Under the pieces are notes generated by a model that saw nothing but the letters and a program-made list of their open reading frames with translations, had not been told where the DNA came from and made no database searches. DNA of 35,897 nucleotides from Candidatus Scybalousia scybalohippi (GTDB lineage Bacteria; Bacteroidota; Bacteroidia; Bacteroidales; P3), in contig JAGHSX010000165.1 of the NCBI GenBank assembly GCA_018065645.1, positions 1 through 35,897 of the forward strand. The letters run 5' to 3'. Shown here in pieces: positions 17,291 through 23,868 of this stretch. The stretch's first letter is position 1; every line of letters begins with the position of its first letter. The position numbers and the translations under genes are program-made.

Positions 17291-17464
17291 ATGGCAGAAA
17301 TAAGAGTACCAATCAAAGTTGATTTTTCTTATGCACTTCTTGAAGTGCTTAGAACATTAGAAACAGAAAGAACTGATTATCTGTATATGCAAGGATTTTA
17401 TGATTGCAGGGACGGAATGATTTCTGCCATAGAAAACTTCCTTGACGAACACATGAACAAATAA
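17291..17464 (+). CDS. Small protein, unknown (57 aa)
   Basis: A 57-residue protein starting at ATG 17291, with AAGGAG eight bases upstream from the second spacer. It is mainly helical and acidic: VDFSYALLEVLRTLETER, then a second helix with MISAIENFLDEHM. One Cys is present. No family is recognised. The spacer-plus-small-gene arrangement repeats that of 16855-17038. Confidence 0.6.
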   Translation: MAEIRVPIKVDFSYALLEVLRTLETERTDYLYMQGFYDCRDGMISAIENFLDEHMNK

Positions 17465-17502
17465 AAAGAAGAAAGGTACACATTAGTGCCATATCTCTGA
17501 AA

Positions 17503-17534
17503 GCAGACTTATCAAGCAAGTTACAAGCAAGTTA
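17503..17534. repeat. Third GCAGACTTAT spacer with tandem CAAGCAAGTTA
   Basis: The tag GCAGACTTAT recurs at 17503-17512, followed by two exact copies of the 11-mer CAAGCAAGTTA (17513-17523, 17524-17534). A related AGCAAGTTAA occurs again near 17591. The tandem unit differs from that in the first two spacers although the leading tag is the same. Confidence 0.8.
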
Positions 17535-17572
17535 AAGAGATTCGTTTTAAAGCCATTTAAGACGAATTTCTT
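17535..17572. terminator. Long stem-loop, probable terminator or RNA processing site
   Basis: A 17-base-pair stem (17535-17551 with 17556-17572, two G-U pairs) closes on the loop GCCA. It is followed by TCTGACTTT, only moderately T-rich. It would end transcription from the tail operon or protect an RNA end before the amidase gene. Confidence 0.55.
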
Positions 17573-17626
17573 CTGACTTTGCAAGTTGTCAGCAAGTTAA
17601 CCATATTGCAAAAAGGAGTGATAACA

Positions 17627-18481
17627 TTGAAAATAAACCTTCACGCAGGGCATAATCCTGAACACATGGTGGGTAGTGGTGCTTACGACCTTCTTTCAGA
17701 ATCCACAGAAAACAGATTAATCGTTGCTGAAATGATCCGTGTATTAAAACTGAATGGTCATACTGTATATGATTGTACGGTTAACAATGGGACATCTCAG
17801 CGTGACATCCTGCAGAAGATCTGTGCCAAGTGTAATGCACATGATGTAGATTTGGACATTAGTGTCCATTTAAACTGTGGAGTTTCTGACCATAAGGGTG
17901 ACAGAAAAGTGACTGGGTTTGAAGTCTATGCAACCAGTACAGCAGGAATCAAAGGCGAAGTTGCTTCCAGGATGCGAAAGAAAATGGCTGCCATTGGATT
18001 TACTGACAGAGGAACAATTATCAGAAACAATCTGTACTATCTTAACCACACAAAGAACAAGGCTATCTTAATCGAGGTTTGTTTTGTAGATGATAAGGAC
18101 GATTACAATCTATACAAGAAAGTTGGTCATAAAAAGATTGCTCAGGAACTGGTGAAAGCAATTCTGAACAAATCAACCATCACAATAGAAGAAAAGCCAA
18201 CACTTCCTAAACTTCCTGTAGACGGAAAGAAGTACTGGATGATAGGTGATGGTCGAGACACTCGATTCACTGTTTACGATGTCACACAGATCAAGGCGAT
18301 TCAGAGATGCTTTAATCACCTTGGAATAAAAGACGAAGATGGCAAGAAACTCGGGGTAAATGGTTACTACGGACCAAAGACGGCTTCCTGCACATCTGCG
18401 TTCCAGGAAATGCATGGCTTACCAGTGAATGGAAAGTTCGGCAATCTATGTCTTGGAGTCATGACAGAATTAATGAAATAG
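17627..18481 (+). CDS. N-acetylmuramoyl-L-alanine amidase with peptidoglycan-binding domain
   Basis: The enzyme should cut the amide bond between muramic acid and the peptide stem of peptidoglycan. Residues 1-180 form an Amidase_3 domain with likely zinc ligands and catalytic residues His9 (HAGHNP), Glu28, His81 (SVHLNCG) and Glu150 (LIEVCFVDD). Residues 205-284 form a PG_binding_1-type domain, with the landmark GVNGYYGPKTASCTSAFQ. The TTG start at 17627 has GGAG eight bases upstream. A separate multidomain lysin is encoded at 22535-23857, so this may be a second endolysin or a virion-associated enzyme. Confidence 0.92.
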   Translation: MKINLHAGHNPEHMVGSGAYDLLSESTENRLIVAEMIRVLKLNGHTVYDCTVNNGTSQRDILQKICAKCNAHDVDLDISVHLNCGVSDHKGDRKVTGFEVYATSTAGIKGEVASRMRKKMAAIGFTDRGTIIRNNLYYLNHTKNKAILIEVCFVDDKDDYNLYKKVGHKKIAQELVKAILNKSTITIEEKPTLPKLPVDGKKYWMIGDGRDTRFTVYDVTQIKAIQRCFNHLGIKDEDGKKLGVNGYYGPKTASCTSAFQEMHGLPVNGKFGNLCLGVMTELMK

Positions 18482-18490
18482 AGGTTTTTT

Positions 18491-18574
18491 ATGGATAAGG
18501 AAATGTTTGTCACTATCATGGGATTCATTGGAATAAACGGAGAATCATTATGGACAGAATTAATGGAGGATTAA
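18491..18574 (+). CDS. Possible very small protein (27 aa)
   Basis: A 27-residue frame starts at ATG 18491 after GAGG and ends one base before the next start. It contains a hydrophobic middle (FVTIMGFIGI). It may be only a coupling leader for the secreted peptide gene that follows, since its last codons contain that gene's GGAGG site. Evidence is limited to start signal and spacing. Confidence 0.35.
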   Translation: MDKEMFVTIMGFIGINGESLWTELMED

Positions 18575-18575
18575 C

Positions 18576-18755
18576 ATGAAAAAGAAACTCTTATCGCTTG
18601 TATTAACGATTATCACTTGTTTATGCCTTAGCACTCCAGTAAGTGCATCAACGGCACCTAACAACAGCCTTGGATTATTTATATTCAGTGATAATGTAAA
18701 GCTGGACTATTCAAAAGTGGCATCAGCAATGTTTGCAGCCTGGAAGAAACGATAA
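18576..18755 (+). CDS. Small secreted protein with signal peptide
   Basis: A 59-residue protein with a textbook Sec signal peptide: MKKK, a hydrophobic core (LLSLVLTIITCLCLS), and a likely signal peptidase site after PVSA at about residue 24. The mature part is about 35 residues and ends in a basic amphipathic helix (MFAAWKKR). GGAGG lies just upstream of the ATG. Being next to a cell-wall amidase suggests a role at the envelope in lysis, superinfection exclusion or signalling, but no family is recognised and no lipobox is evident. Confidence 0.6.
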   Translation: MKKKLLSLVLTIITCLCLSTPVSASTAPNNSLGLFIFSDNVKLDYSKVASAMFAAWKKR

Positions 18756-18789
18756 ACAAACAGAAGAAATCCACTAAGAGGTGAACGAA

Positions 18790-19053
18790 ATGGCACATCA
18801 GGTACACTGGACGATGGAAGTATATGACGAGTTTTTACGAAAAGCATGCCTTACTCCGGAGGAAAAAGATGTGATCAGAACGAGAGTGATCTGCGGATGG
18901 AGCATCCAGAAGCAAGCGCAAGAACTGGGCATGTCGGTAAGCAAGGTGAATGCAATCACAAAAAGACTGAAATCAAAATATGATGAGGTCCAAAAAAGAA
19001 GTAACATTTTAAAACCAAGAAACAAATCAATAAAAGATACATACATAGCATGA
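18790..19053 (+). CDS. Sigma-70 region 4-like helix-turn-helix protein
   Basis: The 87-residue protein starts at ATG 18790 with AGAGGTG eight bases upstream. Residues 20-65 resemble sigma factor region 4: LTPEEKDVIRTRVI, then CGWSIQKQAQELGM and SVSKVNAITKRLKSKY as the recognition helix. Such a stand-alone domain can act as a transcription activator or anchor RNA polymerase at phage promoters. A terminator overlaps its stop codon, and the next gene has its own leader, so it may regulate the cassette that follows. That link is inference. Confidence 0.7.
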   Translation: MAHQVHWTMEVYDEFLRKACLTPEEKDVIRTRVICGWSIQKQAQELGMSVSKVNAITKRLKSKYDEVQKRSNILKPRNKSIKDTYIA

Positions 19054-19074
19054 TGAATGAATCATGCATTTTTT
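19048..19074 (+). terminator. Rho-independent terminator after the HTH gene
   Basis: Arms GCATGAT (19048-19054) and ATCATGC (19061-19067) around the loop GAATGA, followed by ATTTTTT. The stop codon of the HTH gene lies in the first arm. Confidence 0.7.
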
Positions 19075-19101
19075 ATGCGTTTATTCAAATAGTATTTAAG
19101 A

Positions 19102-19150
19102 TTTAGTCAGGACTTTTCCTTCTTTGATAGATGGTATATTTATCAAGAAA
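19102..19150 (+). promoter_or_regulatory. Possible late-type promoter for the 19163-21781 cassette
   Basis: After the terminator at 19048-19074 a new start of transcription is needed. A TATATT -10 candidate lies at 19135-19140 but there is no good -35 at 17 bases, as expected of activator-dependent promoters. The stretch GGAC...GGTATATTTATCA resembles the candidate late promoter at 34930-34970 (GGTAC...GGTAGTGTTGTATCA). The ends TTGATA and TATCAA could also pair. Confidence 0.3.
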
Positions 19151-19162
19151 GGAGGAATCGAC

Positions 19163-19561
19163 ATGATTAATAATCCATACATTTATAATCAAATGCCGGG
19201 ATACCAACAACCACAGGATATGCAGCGGGTGAATCCTTACATGAGAGGATTTCCACAACCACCAAGTGTGCCACTTGGATTACCCGGGAAATATATTCAG
19301 AATTTGAATGATGTAGTAGTATCAGAGGTCCCACAGGACGGATCAGTTGCATTCTTCCCAACTTCAGACTTTTCGAAGATCTATGCAAAAGCATGGACTG
19401 CAGATGGAAAGATTCAGACAGAAGAGTATGTGCTACAGAAGTCTATAAAAGAACCGAACTTCCAGGAAGACATCATGGAACGTTTGGAGAGGATAGAGGG
19501 CATGCTTTCATTCTTGCCAAAGAAGAATACAAAGAAGAAGGAGGCTGATACAGATGATTAA
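19163..19561 (+). CDS. Late cassette protein with Pro/Gln-rich N-terminus, unknown
   Basis: The 132-residue protein starts at ATG 19163 after AAAGGAGGA. Residues 1-45 are rich in Pro, Gln, Asn, Tyr and Met, like spore-coat or virion surface proteins. Residues 50-90 form a compact beta-rich domain (SEVPQDGSVAFFPTSD, then FSKIYAKAWTADGKI), and 100-118 a helix (DIMERLERIEGML). The end is charged. I have a general impression that similar proteins occur in other Clostridia prophages, but I cannot name a family. It is the first gene of the cassette and overlaps the next by eight bases. Confidence 0.7.
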   Translation: MINNPYIYNQMPGYQQPQDMQRVNPYMRGFPQPPSVPLGLPGKYIQNLNDVVVSEVPQDGSVAFFPTSDFSKIYAKAWTADGKIQTEEYVLQKSIKEPNFQEDIMERLERIEGMLSFLPKKNTKKKEADTDD

Positions 19562-19757
19562 TCCTTCACAGATCCTGGCACAGGCGATGAACAATTCTAA
19601 TCTGATGAATAATCCAAGAGCACAGAAGGTGCTGGAGGCTTATAGAAATCATGATCATAATGCGCTTGTGGAATTGGGAAACAACATTTTCAAAGAAAAT
19701 GGAACAACACTCGATGAAGCTACAAAAAGATTCATGAAGGCAAATAGAATTAATTAA
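19554..19757 (+). CDS. Late cassette small helical protein, unknown
   Basis: A 67-residue protein overlapping the previous gene's end by eight bases, with GAAGGAGG inside that gene as ribosome site. It is almost wholly helical: SQILAQAMNNSNLMNNPRA, then QKVLEAYRNHDHNALVELG and ATKRFMKANRIN. No catalytic or membrane segment is seen. The overlap suggests it is made together with the 132-residue protein and may be its partner. Confidence 0.65.
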   Translation: MINPSQILAQAMNNSNLMNNPRAQKVLEAYRNHDHNALVELGNNIFKENGTTLDEATKRFMKANRIN

Positions 19758-19762
19758 ATACT

Positions 19763-19805
19763 AAAGGGATGAGCGCTCATTAATATCCCATGGGATTCCT
19801 TTTGT
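19763..19805. repeat. 12-bp perfect palindrome within a nested inverted repeat
   Basis: ATGAGCGCTCAT (19769-19780) is a perfect palindrome. GGGAT before it and ATCCC after it (19784-19788) allow a larger stem, and AAAGG with CCTTT allow an alternative. It lies just before the ribosome site of the glycine-rich gene and could be a terminator, processing site or protein-binding site. Confidence 0.5.
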
Positions 19806-19830
19806 AAATAAAAAACAGGAGGAATCAAAA

Positions 19831-20595
19831 ATGTTTGGTGGTAACAATGCTCCATTCCAGATGCCGGTAATGCCTGCATATGGTGGATATGGAAATGGTA
19901 ACAATGGACTTGGAGATGATTGGATTGCACTGATCATCTTAGCAGCCATCTTCGGATGGGGAGGCTTCGGATTCGGTGGAGGATTCGGAGGCTTTGGAGG
20001 AGCAGGCGCAGCAGGAGCCATCGACAATTATGTTCTTGCTTCTGACTTCAGTCAGTTGGCACGACAGATTGATACAGGTTTCGCTGGTGTAGAAAAAGGT
20101 GTTGATAGCATCCGAAATGGTTTGTGCGATGGCTTTTATACACAGGCCCAGCTTATCAATGGAGTAAATATGAATATCGCTCAGAATGGTTATGAGAGCA
20201 GACTTGCGACTCAGACATTAGGGGCACAGATGGCACAGTGTTGTTGCGATGCAAGACAGCAGATTGGTGATGTGAATTATAATCTTGCGACACAGGCAAA
20301 TGGTATCGGCCGACAGATCGAAAGAGGATTTGCAGATACCAATTACAACATGGCAACACAGAACTGCGCTACACTGCAGGCCATTGACAAGGTTGGTGAC
20401 AGGGTAATTGACTACCTGGCTAATCAGGAGACACAGAAACTTAGAGACCAGATTGCAGAATACAGAGACAGGGAAGGAAGACAGTACGTCATTAATGAAC
20501 TGAATAAGTGCCCGATTCCAGCATATCTCACTTGCAATCCTAATGCTCCGCTGAATTATAACGTGACATACGGAAATGGATGCGGATGCGCATAA
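19831..20595 (+). CDS. Glycine-rich, helical, cysteine-containing late protein, unknown
   Basis: The 254-residue protein has an N-terminal low-complexity part with a hydrophobic helix (WIALIILAAIFGW, about residues 31-43) followed by Gly/Phe repeats (GFGGGFGGFGG). Residues 70-215 are helical with repeated phrases: DVNYNLATQ recurs as DTNYNMATQ, RQIDTGFA as RQIERGFAD, and a CCC cluster sits near residue 132. A charged helix (LRDQIAEYRDREG) and a Cys-ending tail (GNGCGCA) follow. The layout suggests a membrane- or shell-associated oligomer. No family name is known to me. It ends before a terminator-like hairpin. Confidence 0.7.
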   Translation: MFGGNNAPFQMPVMPAYGGYGNGNNGLGDDWIALIILAAIFGWGGFGFGGGFGGFGGAGAAGAIDNYVLASDFSQLARQIDTGFAGVEKGVDSIRNGLCDGFYTQAQLINGVNMNIAQNGYESRLATQTLGAQMAQCCCDARQQIGDVNYNLATQANGIGRQIERGFADTNYNMATQNCATLQAIDKVGDRVIDYLANQETQKLRDQIAEYRDREGRQYVINELNKCPIPAYLTCNPNAPLNYNVTYGNGCGCA

Positions 20596-20623
20596 ACTCA
20601 CCATTATGGTTTGATTATTCCGG

Positions 20624-20649
20624 GAGGTGGGTTCGCCCACCTCTTTGTT
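20624..20649 (+). terminator. Terminator-like hairpin with UUCG tetraloop
   Basis: GAGGTGGG (20624-20631) pairs with CCCACCTC (20636-20643) around TTCG, followed by TTTGTT. It falls between the glycine-rich gene and the next gene, whose ribosome site follows at once, so it may be a partial terminator that reduces downstream expression. Confidence 0.6.
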
Positions 20650-20663
20650 GAGAGGTGAAGGGA

Positions 20664-21050
20664 ATGGCTTGTAAAAATGTATGTAAACTTTGTGATAAAC
20701 TCATTATAAGTACAGATGTTGTGTTTGCCGAACCGAATCTTGTAATCACAATACCAGAAGGTTCTTACTACAATGGAGAAAAATATTGTATTGTAGTGGC
20801 ACAAACTATACCAGCAACAACCACAATTAATGCTCCTGTGGTTATTCAGATTGGTGATGGGGCAGAATTGTATCCGTTGACTCGAAAAAATTGTAGGCAG
20901 GTGACAGCTTGCGGTGTTCGCACCAGAACGAAGTACAGTACAATGGTTGCAACTTCTGGGACTGGAGGTACATTTAGACTTCTTGGAGATTGTTCTTGTG
21001 AACCTGATAACTCTCTTCCGTTTATCAATGGCGATGCTCCAGAAGAATAG
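20664..21050 (+). CDS. Late cassette cysteine-rich beta protein, unknown
   Basis: The 128-residue protein starts at ATG 20664 with GAGAGGTGA upstream. It opens with a cysteine cluster (ACKNVCKLCDKL), continues as a beta-rich domain (NLVITIPEGSYYNGEKYCIVV, with TTINAPVVIQIG), and carries further Cys near 88, 94 and 114-116. Its beta pattern and position would fit a virion decoration or structural protein, but this is inference. It is followed eleven bases later by an acidic/RG-rich gene. Confidence 0.65.
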   Translation: MACKNVCKLCDKLIISTDVVFAEPNLVITIPEGSYYNGEKYCIVVAQTIPATTTINAPVVIQIGDGAELYPLTRKNCRQVTACGVRTRTKYSTMVATSGTGGTFRLLGDCSCEPDNSLPFINGDAPEE

Positions 21051-21061
21051 AGGAGGTTACG

Positions 21062-21781
21062 ATGATGAGTGAAGTTAAAATGGAAATCAAAGAAGCGACA
21101 AAAGATATTTGTTCAATGTTAGAAAAGCTGCAGATGGGATTGCTTCATGATCTTAATGAACCTCAGAACATATCACATGAAGAAGCTGGTGCAGTTGCAG
21201 ATATGATCAAAGATTTGGCAGAAGCCAAAGAAAAAATGGTTAAGTGCATTTACTATGAAAAAATAACAGAGGCAATGGAAGAATCTGAATATGATGAGGA
21301 CTACGATGAAGATGGACCTATTGAGAAGTCTGGCTATCGTGGAAGAAATCGAAGAACTGGAAGATTTGTATCAAGAGGAATGGGAGCAGGTAGAGGATAT
21401 GGTTATCCTGACTATATGATGCCATTAGAAAATTACAGAATGGGATACAGAGACGCACAGGAAAGTCAGAGGATGAATGGAAATTCCATGAACAACACTG
21501 CAGGGACAAATGAATCCAATGGCAATGAAGAAAATGGAAACAACCGAAATTATACTCCATCAAGACATGGTATGGCATACGACAACTATCAGAATGCAAG
21601 AAGATATTATACACAGAATCCGACAGAAGAAAACAAGATGACAATGAAATCATCTTGGGACGATGCGGTAGACGATGCTATTCAGGCATTAAAGAAGATG
21701 TATATGGATGCCGAGCCGATGATGAAGAGAAAAGTAAATGAAAAGGTAACAAGAGCACTGCAGGAGATGCCACCTGCATAA
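21062..21781 (+). CDS. Late cassette protein with acidic and Arg/Gly-rich segments, unknown
   Basis: The 239-residue protein (238 if the second ATG at 21065 is used; both follow GGAGG) has four parts: an N-terminal helical bundle (1-70), an acidic run (DEDYDEDG, about 77-84), an Arg/Gly-rich part (YRGRNRRTGRFVSRG, then AGRGYGYPDYMM), an Asn/Ser/Gly-rich linker (about 130-175), and a C-terminal helix (about 190-238). RG-rich stretches often bind nucleic acid and form loose assemblies. No family is recognised. A terminator-like hairpin follows. Confidence 0.65.
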   Translation: MMSEVKMEIKEATKDICSMLEKLQMGLLHDLNEPQNISHEEAGAVADMIKDLAEAKEKMVKCIYYEKITEAMEESEYDEDYDEDGPIEKSGYRGRNRRTGRFVSRGMGAGRGYGYPDYMMPLENYRMGYRDAQESQRMNGNSMNNTAGTNESNGNEENGNNRNYTPSRHGMAYDNYQNARRYYTQNPTEENKMTMKSSWDDAVDDAIQALKKMYMDAEPMMKRKVNEKVTRALQEMPPA

Positions 21782-21792
21782 TTGTTAGATTT

Positions 21793-21822
21793 AGAGGTCC
21801 TGCACGAGTGGGGCCTCTTTTG
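21793..21822 (+). terminator. Terminator-like hairpin after the RG-rich gene
   Basis: AGAGGTCC (21793-21800) pairs with GGGCCTCT (21811-21818), eight pairs with one G-U, followed by TTTTG. It lies between the stop at 21781 and the start at 21836. Confidence 0.6.
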
Positions 21823-21835
21823 TATTGGAGGAACT

Positions 21836-22201
21836 ATGCGAGACATAACTATAAATGGGATCACATGGCATGTGATAAGGGTGCCGCCATACCATCAATG
21901 TTTGGTAGATAGGAGCAACATTTTGACAGTAGGCACAACGGATCCAATGACAAGAACCATATACCTGGCGAATAATTTAAAAGGAGAATTTGAAAAACGT
22001 GTGGTCGCTCATGAGATAGGCCATGCGGTTTGTTTTTCTTACGGACTTTTAGAAGAGATTCATAGATGCTGCCATAAAAGACACTGGATAGACATGGAAG
22101 AATTTATATGCAATTTTGTCGCAGATTATGGGGAAAGGATATGGGAACTGACTAAGGATATTACGAAGGTGCCGGTATATTTAGAGAGATTAGTATCATA
22201 G
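21836..22201 (+). CDS. Small zinc metallopeptidase-like protein (ImmA/IrrE-like HExxH)
   Basis: The 121-residue protein starts at ATG 21836 after GGAGGA; upstream in-frame TTG would run through the terminator hairpin and is rejected. It contains HEIGH (His59, Glu60, His63), the zinc site of M78/ImmA-type peptidases, and a later acidic helix (MEEFICNFVADYG) whose Glu88 or Glu89 could be the third ligand. ImmA of ICEBs1 cleaves a phage-type repressor. Here the gene lies in the late region, not beside the repressor, so the target may be a late protein. Confidence 0.7.
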   Translation: MRDITINGITWHVIRVPPYHQCLVDRSNILTVGTTDPMTRTIYLANNLKGEFEKRVVAHEIGHAVCFSYGLLEEIHRCCHKRHWIDMEEFICNFVADYGERIWELTKDITKVPVYLERLVS

Positions 22202-22212
22202 GTGAAAAGTAA

Positions 22213-22524
22213 ATGGTTGTAGATTCAAGCACGATAATATTAGGTGCTGAAGTGATTGGAGCACTGGGAGTTATTTTTGGAATCATTCGAGAAATAGTAA
22301 AGTTTTTCGAAAGACAAAAAGAACAGGACAAAGACATCGAGAAAATCAAGAAAGAACAGGAAAAGGACATAAAAACAATAAAAGAAGAACAGACAATGAT
22401 CACATACGTTCTTCTTGCTGTTCTCGATGGCTTAAAGCAACAGGGCTGCAACGGAGAAGTCACAAGGGCACATGATGAACTTAGTAAATTTATAAACAAA
22501 AAAGCACACGACACATTGGATTGA
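22213..22524 (+). CDS. Holin-like or lysis-accessory membrane protein
   Basis: The 103-residue protein has one N-terminal hydrophobic segment (about 7-25, IILGAEVIGALGVIFGII), a highly charged coiled coil (about 30-65, rich in Lys, Glu, Asp, Gln), and a helical end (MITYVLLAVLDGLKQQG). One membrane helix plus coiled coil, placed directly before a lysin, recalls XhlA-type lysis proteins. Another holin is encoded after the lysin, so this may be a helper or regulator. Confidence 0.6.
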   Translation: MVVDSSTIILGAEVIGALGVIFGIIREIVKFFERQKEQDKDIEKIKKEQEKDIKTIKEEQTMITYVLLAVLDGLKQQGCNGEVTRAHDELSKFINKKAHDTLD

Positions 22525-22534
22525 GGTGATATAA

Positions 22535-23857
22535 ATGGGAAAATTTCCAAAGTATAGCTTAACTGCAAAACAGATCCGGGGACTTGCGAATATCGTGCAG
22601 CATGAGCAGGGAAGTAAGGCCGGCTTTTATGCTGAGGCTTCTCTGATGGCGAACCTGACGGATATTCATGGCGATATGGATGCCACTCCGACCAAGCTGA
22701 TCAGCAAGGTTTGTGGAGGCTGGTTCGCATACGGAAAGAAAAGATACCAGGAAGGATACGATGGGAAGGTTTCTGTATCTGCCACAGCTATAAAAGCTGT
22801 TGAAAATTGTATCGTAAAAGGATTCCGTACACTCCCAAGATATGTAAATGAACATGATTGCTTATCAGATATTAAGTCTGTAGACAATGGGACAAAATCT
22901 AATAAACATGCATGGGTGAAACATAAAACTGTTATTCACAACAGATATGGTTCTAATTGGATTTTCTACGATTTCCCGGGAGGATCTCACACAGGAGTAG
23001 ACCCATTTGGATATACTTCCAAGACATATCGAGAAAAATACGGAGACTTCTGCTATACGTTAGCAGAAGCAGAGGAGGCGAAAATGGGAGATTATAAAGA
23101 AACACTTCGTGATCCACTTTCTGTATGGAAGAAAGGATACATTGACAGAGAGGACGAGGGTGCATCTGTAAAAGAGGTGCAGAAGTTTATTAACTGGCTT
23201 TTTGGATGTGGAATTGAAGAAGATGGGAAGTATGGACCTGCAACTGCAGCATGGGTTGGAACAATGCAGACATACTTTGGAATCACATGCGATGAGAAAT
23301 ATGGGCATGCTTCCTATACCAAAGCAACCGAGGCAACAGTTGCAGATGCCTTCAAAGGACATTTAATTTTCTATGATGTATATGTAAAGGCACATGGAAA
23401 GATGATGGAATACAACGGATCTGCAGATAAACCATTTGCGACAGTAAAGAAAAAGATTGCTGCGAATCAAAAGGTAAAAGTGAACTGCATCGCTCCGGCA
23501 GTATGGGCCATGGCAGATCTGAATTTCACAACAGAGAACTTCTATGCAAAACTCGGTAGCTTTAAAGCTAAGTACACAGGAACAATTACAAAACACACAA
23601 CCAGATACACTTCTGGCCATGGTGTAGGAAAGACAATCAAGCAGGCAGTTGACGAAAAACTCCTGAAAGCAGGTGACATCTTATGCTTTGAAGGCCTGAC
23701 TCATGCCTTCGTGTATTCCGGGAAGAAATACAAAGTGTATGAAGCTGGAAGCTATGTAGCCAACAAAGGTTATACAAACGCAGGATGTATGGCAGACTAT
23801 AGCCTGGCAAATCCATACAAGGCGAGAAAGATTAGTGAAGTTATTAGATGGAAATAG
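22535..23857 (+). CDS. Multidomain endolysin: SleB-like hydrolase, cell-wall binding, Cys peptidase-like domain
   Basis: The 440-residue protein appears to have three parts. Residues 10-180 resemble SleB-type cell-wall hydrolases, with Glu24 in QHEQGS a possible catalytic residue. Residues 205-265 form a peptidoglycan-binding-like repeat (EVQKFINWLFGCGIEEDGKYG). Residues 275-440 look like an NlpC/P60-like peptidase, with Cys318 in KVNCIAPAVWA, the typical AGDILCFEGL and His390 in THAFVYSG. Together they would cleave glycan and peptide bonds. It lies between two holin-like genes. The SleB call is less certain than the rest. Confidence 0.8.
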   Translation: MGKFPKYSLTAKQIRGLANIVQHEQGSKAGFYAEASLMANLTDIHGDMDATPTKLISKVCGGWFAYGKKRYQEGYDGKVSVSATAIKAVENCIVKGFRTLPRYVNEHDCLSDIKSVDNGTKSNKHAWVKHKTVIHNRYGSNWIFYDFPGGSHTGVDPFGYTSKTYREKYGDFCYTLAEAEEAKMGDYKETLRDPLSVWKKGYIDREDEGASVKEVQKFINWLFGCGIEEDGKYGPATAAWVGTMQTYFGITCDEKYGHASYTKATEATVADAFKGHLIFYDVYVKAHGKMMEYNGSADKPFATVKKKIAANQKVKVNCIAPAVWAMADLNFTTENFYAKLGSFKAKYTGTITKHTTRYTSGHGVGKTIKQAVDEKLLKAGDILCFEGLTHAFVYSGKKYKVYEAGSYVANKGYTNAGCMADYSLANPYKARKISEVIRWK

Positions 23858-23868
23858 GAGGAATTATT

